Assembly: GCF_013466425.1 (NCBI RefSeq)
Contig: NZ_CP059165.1
Coordinates: 4,774,001-4,838,000 of the forward strand
Direction: 5' to 3'
Length of the DNA: 64,000 nt
DNA from: Mycobacterium vicinigordonae
Lineage (GTDB): Bacteria; Actinomycetota; Actinomycetes; Mycobacteriales; Mycobacteriaceae
Both the position numbers and the translations under genes were made by a program. Each line of letters opens with the position of its first letter. Position 1 is the first letter of the stretch. A model generated the notes under the pieces. The model saw only the letters and a program-made list of their open reading frames with translations. It ran no database searches and had not been told where the DNA came from. Positions 56,856 through 64,000 of the stretch are shown here, piece by piece.

Positions 56856-58427
56856 ATGCACGGTGCGGGCGTGGGCCTCGGCCAACTCTTGCTGGCGCTG
56901 GACGCGACCATGGTCAGCCTGGTTCAGGCGCCCCGCGGCCTGGATCTTCCGGTGACCTCGGCCGCGCTGATCGACTCCGACGACGTACGGCTGGGTTTGG
57001 CCGCAGCAGCAGGATCGGCCGACGTGTTCTTTCTGCTCGGTATTGCTATAGATGAGGCGGTGCGTTGGATCGCCGGTCAGCACAGCAAGCCGATCGCGCT
57101 GTTCGTCAAGGATCCGGCGGAGCCATTGGTGACCGCCGCGGCGCGGGCCGGGTCGGCGGTGGTGGCCGTGGAGCCGCAGGCTCGCTGGGAACGGTTGTAT
57201 CAGCTGGTGAACCGAGTGCTGGCGCATCACGGCGATCCCGCGGACGACGACCCGGGCACCGACTTGTTCGGCCTGGCGCAATCCCTGGCAGACCGTATCC
57301 ACGGCATGGTCAGCATCGAGGACGCGCAGTCACACGTGCTGGCGTATTCGGCGTCCAACGACGAAGCCGACGAACTGCGCCGGCTGTCCATCCTGGGTCG
57401 CGCGGGCCCGCCGGAGCATCTGAAGTGGATAGGCCAGTGGGGGATCTTCGACGCGCTGCGCTCAGGCAGCGAGGTGGTACGCGTCTCCGAACGGCCGGAA
57501 CTGGGACTACGTCCGCGGCTGGCAATCGGCATGCATCAATTGAGCGACCCGCGGGTGTTCGCCGGCACCATCTGGGTGCAGCAGGGTTCCCGTCCGCTGG
57601 CCGAGGACGCCGACGAGATGTTGCGCGGCGCCGCGGTGCTGGCCGCCCGAATCATGTTCCGGTTGGCCGCCCGGCCGTCTCACCAGACGCGACGGGTCCA
57701 GCAGTTGCTCGGTCTGGATGACGGCGAACCCGCCGACGTGGCGGGCATTGCCCGCGAACTCGGTCTGCCCACTGACAGCGACGTCGCGGTGATCGCCTGG
57801 GACGCCGTCGTGCCCGCCGAGCGGACGGCCAGGCTGGCCGACATACTGGCGTTGAGCGCCAGTGCCTTTCGCCGCGACGCCCGGGTCGCCGCCGACGGGT
57901 CGCGGATCTACACGCTGCTCCCGGCGATCTCGACGCCGCGCGCGATCGGCTCCTGGGTGCGCGGCACTGTCGGCGCACTGCGCGCGGAACTGGGGACCGA
58001 ACTGCGCGCTGTCATCGCCGCACCGGTCGCCGGTTTAGGCGCAGTCGCGGCTGCCCGTGTCGAGCTGGACCGGGCGCTGGACAGCGCCGAACGCCACCCC
58101 GGCACCCTCGGCCAGGTCACCAGCCTGGCCGAAGCCCGCACCACCGTGCTACTCGACGAGATCATCAACCGGATCGGAGCCGACCAGCGCCTGGTCGATC
58201 CGCGGGTGCGCGAATTACGCGCCCGAGATCCGGTACTGGCCGAAACCCTGAGCGCCTACCTGGACTGCTTCGGCGACATCGCCGCCGCCGCCACCCGGCT
58301 GCAGGTGCATCCCAACACGGTGCGCTACCGGGTGCGCCGGATCGAGAAGCTGCTTTCCACCTCGCTGGCCGATCCCGATGTGCGGCTGCTCTTTTCGTTG
58401 GGGTTGCGGGTTGCCGATCGAGGCTAG
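56856..58427 (+). CDS. PucR-family regulator of proline catabolism (Rv1186c, PruC type)
   Basis: This 523-residue regulator has the PucR layout. An N-terminal sensory region covers about 1-250, a central GGDEF-like degenerate domain about 290-420 and a C-terminal helix-turn-helix about 455-515 (AYLDCFGDIAAAATRLQVHPNTVRYRVRRIEKLL). The Rv1186c product is thought to activate proline-degradation genes in response to proline, and the divergent position to pruA-pruB supports the same job here. Codon use is like that of its neighbours. Confidence 0.92.
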   Translation: MHGAGVGLGQLLLALDATMVSLVQAPRGLDLPVTSAALIDSDDVRLGLAAAAGSADVFFLLGIAIDEAVRWIAGQHSKPIALFVKDPAEPLVTAAARAGSAVVAVEPQARWERLYQLVNRVLAHHGDPADDDPGTDLFGLAQSLADRIHGMVSIEDAQSHVLAYSASNDEADELRRLSILGRAGPPEHLKWIGQWGIFDALRSGSEVVRVSERPELGLRPRLAIGMHQLSDPRVFAGTIWVQQGSRPLAEDADEMLRGAAVLAARIMFRLAARPSHQTRRVQQLLGLDDGEPADVAGIARELGLPTDSDVAVIAWDAVVPAERTARLADILALSASAFRRDARVAADGSRIYTLLPAISTPRAIGSWVRGTVGALRAELGTELRAVIAAPVAGLGAVAAARVELDRALDSAERHPGTLGQVTSLAEARTTVLLDEIINRIGADQRLVDPRVRELRARDPVLAETLSAYLDCFGDIAAAATRLQVHPNTVRYRVRRIEKLLSTSLADPDVRLLFSLGLRVADRG

Positions 58428-58434
58428 CCAGGCA

Positions 58435-59322
58435 TCAACCCGCAGCAATCGACACGAGGACGAAGGTTCGCACCCGCCCCGGCACCGACGCGTGGCACAT
58501 CGACAGCAGCGGCTCGGACATTTCCTCGGCGAGCACCACCTCCACCGGACCCGAGTCGCTGGCAAGCAGAACGCGAATCTGATGCTCGCCGCGCTGCACC
58601 TTGAGCGGTGACAATGCTGCGATACGCTGCTCCCCGGACGCTTGACGAGCGAAATATTGCGCGGCTTGAACTGGATGCGGGAGACAGGTGCGTCCACGCA
58701 GGAACGCGTTGTCCAGCCGCCCGTCGAGATAGAGGTCGACGAGTCTGGCCGAATCCGTCGCGTCGACTCTCCCATAACACAGGCCTTCCGGCAGGATCAG
58801 CATCGTCGCCGCAAACCTGTCACCACCCAGATGTGAGCATTCCCAGGTGAATTCGGGATATCGCTCCGCGATGGTCGCGGTCGCGGCCCGACCACGCACC
58901 GCGCAACACTGGTCATGCTTGCCGTGTGCGCAGACCGCGACAAGCGGATCGGTCAGCAGTTGACCGTCGGAACCGTCTAACGCGATGTCGAGATACTGTT
59001 CGGGCGCGTCGACCTCGCCCTGCCAGAGTTCCTCTTCGCCTTCATCTGACCGCGCGAGGAACCACCGCCATCGCGGATCGCGAGATCGCCGCCCCGGTCG
59101 GCGTATCGCGGCGACCCGCATGCCTGCCGTCTCTGCCCGACGGGCAATTGCTCGCCCCAGCGCGGGAGGAAGGATCGTCTCGGAGTTGAGGAACGCCGAA
59201 TGTCCCCAGGCGCCAGGGATTTCGAACATGGCCCACGCGTGTCCCGCCGACGCTGTGCCGTACATCGGATCGTTGCGGGCACGCGATTGATCGCTGCACG
59301 GCGTCCGTTTGACACCGCTCAT
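58435..59322 (-). CDS. Sucrase/ferredoxin-like Fe-S protein
   Basis: This 295-residue member of the sucrase/ferredoxin-like family has a thioredoxin-like fold that normally carries a [2Fe-2S] cluster. Its signature is clear: VCAHGKHDQCCAVRG with Cys131, Cys139 and Cys140, then WECSHLGGDRFAATMLILPEG with Cys162 and His164. The family often has GGHRF where this protein has GGDRF. The start lies 7 bp after the cupin stop, so it is the last gene of the peptide-cupin unit. As the only redox protein there, an electron-donor role is plausible but not shown. Confidence 0.88.
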   Translation of the reverse strand: MSGVKRTPCSDQSRARNDPMYGTASAGHAWAMFEIPGAWGHSAFLNSETILPPALGRAIARRAETAGMRVAAIRRPGRRSRDPRWRWFLARSDEGEEELWQGEVDAPEQYLDIALDGSDGQLLTDPLVAVCAHGKHDQCCAVRGRAATATIAERYPEFTWECSHLGGDRFAATMLILPEGLCYGRVDATDSARLVDLYLDGRLDNAFLRGRTCLPHPVQAAQYFARQASGEQRIAALSPLKVQRGEHQIRVLLASDSGPVEVVLAEEMSEPLLSMCHASVPGRVRTFVLVSIAAG

Positions 59323-59329
59323 CGGCGGG

Positions 59330-60544
59330 TCATTCCCAGGCCGCCGCGGGCACCACGACGGCTTCGCGCAGCAATCGCCGAATCAGCACCGCCGCGTCAG
59401 CCTGATCCAGGCCTGGGGTGGCGGCCGCATCGACAATTAGTCCGTCGTGCAGCGCCCGGAGGGCAAGCGCACACGAATCCGGGAAGGTCATGGTGCGATC
59501 CGGTAGACGCAAAACCACCTGGCCACCGCCGCTTTCGATCGCCCCGATCAGGCCGCGGCGCCACTGCACCGGCGTGCGGCTGGCCGATTCGGCGGCCCGC
59601 AACGAGGCAAGCGGACGAACGGGCGCCGGCCGGGTGCGTTGCGCATGCCGTCGCGTCAGCCGCTCGGCCGCCTGCTCTCCGATTGCCGTCGCTTCGTGAC
59701 GCAGCGCGTCGACGACCTCGGCCATGACCTTGGTCGCTGTCGCCGTCATCTCATCGCGGTCGGTGAGGTCGGCGCCCACTGCCAAGGACTTGCGGAACGC
59801 GGGGTATTCGGCCAGCACATCGACGACCGCCTGCACCACGTCCAGCTGGGTCACCGCACCAACTCCGATGGTCAGGTGGATCGAGGTGGATTGCGTCGAG
59901 TGCGCCGAATGCACCCAGCCGCGCGGCAGATAAAGCGCGTCGCCGGGCGACAACACCGTGTCGATAACCGGCTCGCCGGTGACCCGTTCGGCGATGGCCA
60001 CTCGGTGATTGGTCCACGGTTGCGACGGCACCGGGTCCTCGTGCACAGGTGCGTGCACACTCCACCGCTTATGGCCCCCCACTTGCAGCACGAACACGTC
60101 ATGGACGTCGTAGTGCGCATCGAAGCCACGGCTGTCCGGCGGGGTGATGTAGGCGTTGGCCTGCACCGGATGCCCGAGCTCGTCGACCATGCCACGAACA
60201 AACTCGATGATCGGCGGCCACAACCGGTGCAGGCCCTGCAGCACAATTGTTGCGCCGGAAGCGAACTGGGCCAAGACCTTGGCGGGATCCAGTTGGTCGG
60301 GCATCTCGGCGCCGAAGCCGCCGGACCCCAGATAGCAATCCCGCGCCAACAGGTCTCCGTGCTTGACCATCCGGATGAACGGCGCGCGGACCCCACGTTC
60401 GGCGATCAGTTCGTCGACAGCTGCCGGTGAGAGCAGATCGGTGAAATCGCGGGGCAACTCGTCTGTCCGGCTGAGCAACGGCAAGCGTCCCCAGTGGTCG
60501 GCCGCGAACGCCGCCGGATTGGTGGCGACGCACCGACTCAGCAT
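59330..60544 (-). CDS. JmjC-type cupin oxygenase next to a repeat peptide
   Basis: This 404-residue cupin is related to ribosomal oxygenases (ROXA/YcfD), Fe(II)/2-oxoglutarate enzymes that hydroxylate amino-acid side chains in proteins. The iron ligands are visible as His144 and Asp146 (AHYD) and His212 (LPRGWVH). A C-terminal winged-helix-like region runs to the end. I prefer the ATG at 60544, 10 bp after the peptide stop. An ATG at 60583 inside the last peptide repeat would add 13 residues (MTEEPTEPHKRAA). Its natural substrate is probably the peptide encoded just upstream. Confidence 0.88.
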   Translation of the reverse strand: MLSRCVATNPAAFAADHWGRLPLLSRTDELPRDFTDLLSPAAVDELIAERGVRAPFIRMVKHGDLLARDCYLGSGGFGAEMPDQLDPAKVLAQFASGATIVLQGLHRLWPPIIEFVRGMVDELGHPVQANAYITPPDSRGFDAHYDVHDVFVLQVGGHKRWSVHAPVHEDPVPSQPWTNHRVAIAERVTGEPVIDTVLSPGDALYLPRGWVHSAHSTQSTSIHLTIGVGAVTQLDVVQAVVDVLAEYPAFRKSLAVGADLTDRDEMTATATKVMAEVVDALRHEATAIGEQAAERLTRRHAQRTRPAPVRPLASLRAAESASRTPVQWRRGLIGAIESGGGQVVLRLPDRTMTFPDSCALALRALHDGLIVDAAATPGLDQADAAVLIRRLLREAVVVPAAAWE

Positions 60545-60554
60545 CGCGGCTCGC

Positions 60555-60797
60555 TTATGCGGTTCCGTCGGCTCCTCCGTCATGTCCCTCGGGGTTGGAG
60601 CCACCGTCAGCGGGGCCTTCGCCGGCCGTCCCGTCGGCGCCTCCGTCGTGACCCTCGGGGTTGGAGCCACCGTCAGCGGGGCCTTCGCCGGCCGTCCCGT
60701 CGGCGCCTCCGTCATGTCCCTCGGGGTTGGAGCCACCGTCAGCGGGACCCTCGCCGCCGTTGCCGGTGGTGGTGATGTCTTCGTCGTCGAGTGCCAT
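60555..60797 (-). CDS. Small repeat peptide: 14-residue leader and three identical 22-residue repeats
   Basis: The 80-residue product begins MALDDEDITTTGNG. It continues with three perfect copies of a 22-residue unit rich in Gly, Asp, Ala and Pro that contains one Asn, one His and one Pro-Glu. The ATG has GAGAGGA seven bases upstream. The three DNA copies differ at eight positions, all third positions, and none changes an amino acid, so selection acts on this frame. The composition is acidic, soluble and unstructured. The cupin gene follows after 10 bp. The arrangement suits a ribosomally made, modified peptide. I have an unverified memory of similar mycobacterial peptides being labelled BatC. 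Confidence 0.85.
   Translation of the reverse strand: MALDDEDITTTGNGGEGPADGGSNPEGHDGGADGTAGEGPADGGSNPEGHDGGADGTAGEGPADGGSNPEGHDGGADGTA
60558..60755 (-). repeat. 66-bp tandem repeat, three copies, coding
   Basis: Three 66-bp units make up most of the peptide gene. Because 66 is a multiple of three, all frames stay open through the array. That is why the cupin frame can be extended upstream and why an extended N-terminus should not be trusted. Copy number is likely to vary between strains. Confidence 0.92.
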
Positions 60798-60958
60798 GGT
60801 GATCCTCTCGTCGGTTCTGTCCTAGGGTTGTTTCCCCCGCAAGCCGATGCCAAACGAGCAGTTCGCCGCCAGTTCGCGAATTCCCCAGCGCCGCACCGGC
60901 CGCGGGGCGGGCACCAGGTCGGCAAGGGTTATCTTCAGCGTGAAGGTAAATGGCTGTG

Positions 60959-60986
60959 TTGCAGCGGTTTTGCGTGCCGCTAGGCT
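60959..60986 (+). promoter_or_regulatory. Promoter of leaderless stf0
   Basis: TTGCAG at 60959-60964 and TAGGCT at 60981-60986 are separated by 16 bp. The GTG start at 60993 follows the -10 box by 6 nt. This predicts a leaderless stf0-cysD-cysN transcript that begins on the GTG. Confidence 0.58.
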
Positions 60987-60992
60987 GCGTGG

Positions 60993-61796
60993 GTGGCCGA
61001 TCATCCGTCGTCATATCTGGTGCTGGCATCCCAGCGCAGTGGCAGCACCCTGCTGGTCGAGTCCCTGCGTGCCACCGGTGTAGCCGGCGAACCGCAGGAG
61101 TTCTTTCAGTACCTGCCCAGCACCAGCCAGTCCCCGCAGCCGCGTCAGTGGTTCGCAGATGTCGACGACGAGTCGATCCTGAGCCTGCTCGATCCGTTGG
61201 ACGAAGGCAAGCCCGACCTCGCCCCCCCGGAGATCTGGCGCGACTACATCCGCACGGTCGGCCGCACCCCCAACGGGGTATGGGGCGGCAAACTGATGTG
61301 GAACCAGACGCCCTTGCTGCTGGACCGGGTAGCCGGCCTCAATGAAAGGTCGGGCGACGGCCTGCTGGCCGCGATCCGCGACGTCGTCGGCGAGGACCCT
61401 CTGCTCATCCACATCCACCGACCTGACGTCGTCTCCCAGGCCGTCTCGTTCTGGCGTGCCGTGCAAACCCGCGTGTGGCGGGGGCGGCCCGACCCGGTCC
61501 GCGACGCACGCGCCACCTATCACGCCGGTGCGATCGCGCATGTCGTGAAGATGTTGCGGGCTCAGGAAGAGGGCTGGAAGAACTGGTTCGAAGAGGAGAA
61601 GGTGGAGCCGATCGAGATCTCCTACCCGGTGTTGTGGCGCAACCTGACTCAGGTGGTGGGCGACATCCTCGAACGGCTGGGAATGGATCCGAGGCTGGCG
61701 CCGGAGCCGGTTCTGCAGCGGCAGGCCGATCAGCGGTCGGACGAATGGGTGGACCGCTACCGGGCGGACGCCGAAAGTGAGGGATTACCAACATGA
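60993..61796 (+). CDS. stf0: Trehalose 2-sulfotransferase Stf0
   Basis: Stf0 transfers sulfate from PAPS to trehalose, giving trehalose 2-sulfate, the first step to sulfolipids and related sulfated trehaloses. It has 267 residues, the family length, and matches the M. smegmatis and M. tuberculosis enzymes along the whole chain. The 5'-phosphosulfate loop is SQRSGSTLL at residues 13-21. The 3'-phosphate site and the substrate segment ([29 protein letters not shown]) are intact. The GTG start is at 60993. The stop overlaps cysD as ATGA, so it is coupled to the enzymes that make its donor. Confidence 0.94.
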   Translation: MADHPSSYLVLASQRSGSTLLVESLRATGVAGEPQEFFQYLPSTSQSPQPRQWFADVDDESILSLLDPLDEGKPDLAPPEIWRDYIRTVGRTPNGVWGGKLMWNQTPLLLDRVAGLNERSGDGLLAAIRDVVGEDPLLIHIHRPDVVSQAVSFWRAVQTRVWRGRPDPVRDARATYHAGAIAHVVKMLRAQEEGWKNWFEEEKVEPIEISYPVLWRNLTQVVGDILERLGMDPRLAPEPVLQRQADQRSDEWVDRYRADAESEGLPT

Positions 61797-62722
61797 CCAC
61801 CCATACCGAATCTCGGACCGACACCCGGCGGGTAGACGAGTTGCGGCTGCTGGAAGCCGAAGCGGTACACATCATCCGCGAGGTCGTCGCCGAACTGGAG
61901 CGACCGGTGCTGCTGTTCTCGGCCGGCAAGGACTCGATCGTGTTACTTCGCCTAGCGGAGAAGGCTTTTCGGCCGCTACCGCTGCCGTTTCCGGTGATGC
62001 ATGTCGATACCGGACACAATTTTCCCGAAGTGATCGAATTCCGCGACCGCCGCGTCACCGGGGCCGGACACAAACTGATCGTGGCCTCAGTGCAGGAGTC
62101 CATCGACAAGGGCCGGGTGCCCGACCCGGGACCGAGTGCCTCACGCAACCGCGCCCAGACCCGCACCCTGCTGGACGCGCTAGAGGCCGGGGGCTTCGAT
62201 GCCGCTTTCGGCGGCGCGCGCCGCGACGAGGAACGTGCCCGCGCCAAAGAGCGAATCTTGAGTTTCCGCGACGAGTTCGGCCAGTGGGACCCGCGCGCCC
62301 AGCGGCCCGAGCCGTGGACGCTCTACAACGGCCGGATCAAGAAGGGTGAACAAGTACGGGTGTTCCCACTGAGCAACTGGACCGAGCTGGACGTCTGGCG
62401 CTACATCGAGCTGGAAGACCTGGAAATACCTTCGATCTATTACGCCCACGAGCGCGAGGTTTTCGAACGTGACGGGATTCTGTTGGCGGTGTCGGAATAC
62501 GCCCGCCCGCGCAACGGAGAAAGCGCGGCCGTGGAGTGGGTGCGCTACCGCACCGTCGGCGACCTCACCATCACCGGGGCGGTGCGCTCCACCGCCACCG
62601 ACATCAGCCGGGTAATCGTCGAGATCTCGGCCGCCACGGTCTCCGAGCGCGGTGAGACCCGCGCCGACGACCGCACCTCGGCCGCCGCGATGGAAGACCG
62701 CAAGCGAGAGGGTTATTTCTGA
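61793..62722 (+). CDS. cysD: Sulfate adenylyltransferase subunit CysD
   Basis: CysD is the catalytic subunit of ATP sulfurylase and makes APS from ATP and sulfate when driven by the GTPase CysN. It has 309 residues. The PP-loop motif is [13 protein letters not shown] near residues 41-53. Other family segments are [33 protein letters not shown] and the C-terminal RKREGYF. It overlaps both neighbours (ATGA with stf0, TGATG with cysN), so the three proteins are translated in a coupled series. Confidence 0.96.
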   Translation: MTTHTESRTDTRRVDELRLLEAEAVHIIREVVAELERPVLLFSAGKDSIVLLRLAEKAFRPLPLPFPVMHVDTGHNFPEVIEFRDRRVTGAGHKLIVASVQESIDKGRVPDPGPSASRNRAQTRTLLDALEAGGFDAAFGGARRDEERARAKERILSFRDEFGQWDPRAQRPEPWTLYNGRIKKGEQVRVFPLSNWTELDVWRYIELEDLEIPSIYYAHEREVFERDGILLAVSEYARPRNGESAAVEWVRYRTVGDLTITGAVRSTATDISRVIVEISAATVSERGETRADDRTSAAAMEDRKREGYF

Positions 62723-64000
62723 TGACCGTTGCCGACGAAGAAGTACTGCCCCCCAAGGGGATAACGCGCCAACTCCTGCGCATCGCGACCGCTGGCTCGG
62801 TGGACGACGGCAAGAGCACCCTCATCGGACGGTTACTGCACGACACCGACAGCCTGCCGCTGGACCACCTGGAGGCGGTTACCGACGAGGAGGGCATTGC
62901 CGACCTGGCCGCCTTGTCCGACGGTCTGCGCGCCGAACGCGAGCAAGGCATTACCATCGACGTCGCCTACCGGTTCTTCTCCACGCAGACCCGTAGCTAC
63001 ATCCTGGCCGACACGCCCGGCCACGAGCGATACACCCGCAACATGTTCACCGGAGCCTCCAACGCGCACGTTGCGATCCTGCTGGTCGACGCGCGCGCCG
63101 GCGTGCTGCGCCAGACCCGCAGGCATGCCCGGATTGCAAAACTGTTGGGCATCAAGCACTTTGTCGCTACCGTGAACAAGATCGACCTGATCGATTTCGA
63201 CCAGTCGGGCTTCGACAAGGTGGCCGAGGAACTCGCTCAGGTGGCGGCGCGTCTGGGCGAGGTGGACATCACGGTCATCCCGATCGCGGCCAAGCACGGC
63301 GACAACGTCGTGCATCGCTCCGAGCGCACGCCGTGGTACAGCGGTCCCACCCTGCTCGACTACCTCGAGAACGTGGAACTCGCTGCGCCGCAGGCCGAAG
63401 CGTCGCGACTACGGCTGCCGGTGCAATGGGTGTCGCGGCCAACCGCCGAACAGCGCCGCCGCTACACCGGGCGGCTGGCCGCCGGGACGCTGCGCGTCGG
63501 TGACCCGGTGGTAACGCTGCCTGCAGGCACCCGGTCGACGGTGACCTCACTGGACACCCTAGATGATGAACGCACCACGGGCGTTGCGCCCCTTTCGGTT
63601 TCGATCGAGCTGGCCGACGACATCGACGTGGGCCGCGGAGACGTGTTCATCAGCGGCAGCGAGGACGCGGTTCCACCGGTGCTGGCCCGCGAGCTCGACG
63701 CGACGGTGTGCTGGTTCGTCGACAGCCCGTTGCGGGCCGGTGATCGGCTGGCACTCAAGCAGACCACCAAAACAGTGCGCGCCACCGTCCAGGAACTGCA
63801 CGCCCGGCTGGATCCGGAGACTCTCGACGAACTGGACAGGCCAGTGGAGTTGGTGCTCAACGACATCGGCACGGTGACACTGCGCACCAGCTCCGTCGTG
63901 ATCGCCGACCCCTATGAGGACAATCGGGACAGCGGTGCATTCATCCTGATCGACGAGACCACCAACGACACCGTCGGCGCCGGCACCATCATCGAGGCAC
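62722..64000 (+). CDS. cysN: Sulfate adenylyltransferase GTPase subunit CysN (CysNC), 3' end outside window
   Basis: The frame opens at the ATG at 62722, within the cysD stop, and stays open to the window edge (426 residues seen). It encodes the GTPase that drives APS synthesis. Walker A/G1 GSVDDGKS lies at about residues 25-32, G3 is DTPGH and G4 is NKID. EF-Tu-like beta-barrel domains follow from about 230. In mycobacteria CysN is usually fused to APS kinase CysC, which converts APS to PAPS. The C-terminal kinase part would lie beyond the edge, so the fusion is expected but not seen. Confidence 0.95.
   Translation, partial: MTVADEEVLPPKGITRQLLRIATAGSVDDGKSTLIGRLLHDTDSLPLDHLEAVTDEEGIADLAALSDGLRAEREQGITIDVAYRFFSTQTRSYILADTPGHERYTRNMFTGASNAHVAILLVDARAGVLRQTRRHARIAKLLGIKHFVATVNKIDLIDFDQSGFDKVAEELAQVAARLGEVDITVIPIAAKHGDNVVHRSERTPWYSGPTLLDYLENVELAAPQAEASRLRLPVQWVSRPTAEQRRRYTGRLAAGTLRVGDPVVTLPAGTRSTVTSLDTLDDERTTGVAPLSVSIELADDIDVGRGDVFISGSEDAVPPVLARELDATVCWFVDSPLRAGDRLALKQTTKTVRATVQELHARLDPETLDELDRPVELVLNDIGTVTLRTSSVVIADPYEDNRDSGAFILIDETTNDTVGAGTIIEA

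Noticed and set aside
60584..60925. N-terminal extension of the cupin to 531 residues
   Set aside because: The extension is the repeat array and peptide leader read in another frame. The 66-bp period keeps every frame open, and the silent substitutions favour the peptide frame.
60822..61004. A 60-codon minus-strand frame between the repeat peptide and stf0
   Set aside because: Its only good start lies inside the stf0 start region, there is no ribosome-binding site, and the space is better explained as the divergent control region with the stf0 promoter.

Overview
The window is chromosomal DNA of a Mycobacterium, most likely a slow grower. It is GC-rich throughout and carries a PE_PGRS gene. 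Most of its genes can be recognised, in order, as counterparts of the M. tuberculosis segment Rv1238-Rv1186c, followed by cysD-cysN (Rv1285-Rv1286). These assignments rest on remembered family sequences and gene order, not on a search. I see no insertion sequence, prophage, CRISPR array, tRNA or rRNA.

Layout. 1-5281: a SUFU-like gene cut by the window edge, then the trehalose importer sugC-sugB-sugA-lpqY and a stress-type membrane protein. 5461-10677: DUF4190, soluble MgtE-like, DUF1003, lytic transglycosylase and mrp genes. 10756-14126: the envelope-stress block tatB-htrA-rseA-sigE. 14314-23878: a methyltransferase; an inserted block with a PE_PGRS/histidine-phosphatase fusion and a TetR/SDR pair; then the self-regulated drug-efflux operon (Rv1219c-Rv1216c type) and a CocE-type hydrolase. 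23892-32132: glycan and small-metabolite genes (glgC and glgM divergent, tagA, a DivIVA-like gene, gpgS, folP2, fadD6, LOG). 32195-37762: a STAND-type ATPase, dapE and dapD divergent, and an MFS transporter. 37956-41187: a CtaG-like gene and two tandem von Willebrand A genes. 41196-54162: a large divergent catabolic cluster. 54171-58427: proline catabolism (pruB-pruA) with its PucR regulator. 58435-60797: a small repeat peptide, a JmjC-cupin and a sucrase/ferredoxin-like protein. 60993-64000: stf0-cysD-cysN, with cysN cut by the right edge.

How the genes work together. The 41-54 kb cluster looks like a second copy of the igr system that removes the last three side-chain carbons of cholesterol: P450, two-subunit acyl-CoA dehydrogenase, two-subunit hydratase and Ltp2-type aldolase. 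It adds an aldehyde dehydrogenase, a fused CoA-transferase, a hydrolase and an acyl-CoA synthetase on the opposite strand. ChsH2 is split here into two overlapping genes and its DUF35 part keeps four zinc-ribbon cysteines. Trehalose is a second theme: SugABC-LpqY imports it at the left end, and Stf0, translationally coupled to the PAPS-making CysDN, sulfates it at the right end.

The best candidate for an undescribed system is the three-gene set at 58.4-60.8 kb. An 80-residue peptide is made of a 14-residue leader and three identical 22-residue repeats, and all eight nucleotide differences among the repeats are silent. It is followed by a 2-oxoglutarate-oxygenase-type cupin and an Fe-S protein, which suggests a ribosomally made, hydroxylated peptide. 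Many genes here also have a TANNNT box 6-7 nt before an ATG or GTG start, the layout of leaderless mycobacterial transcripts.
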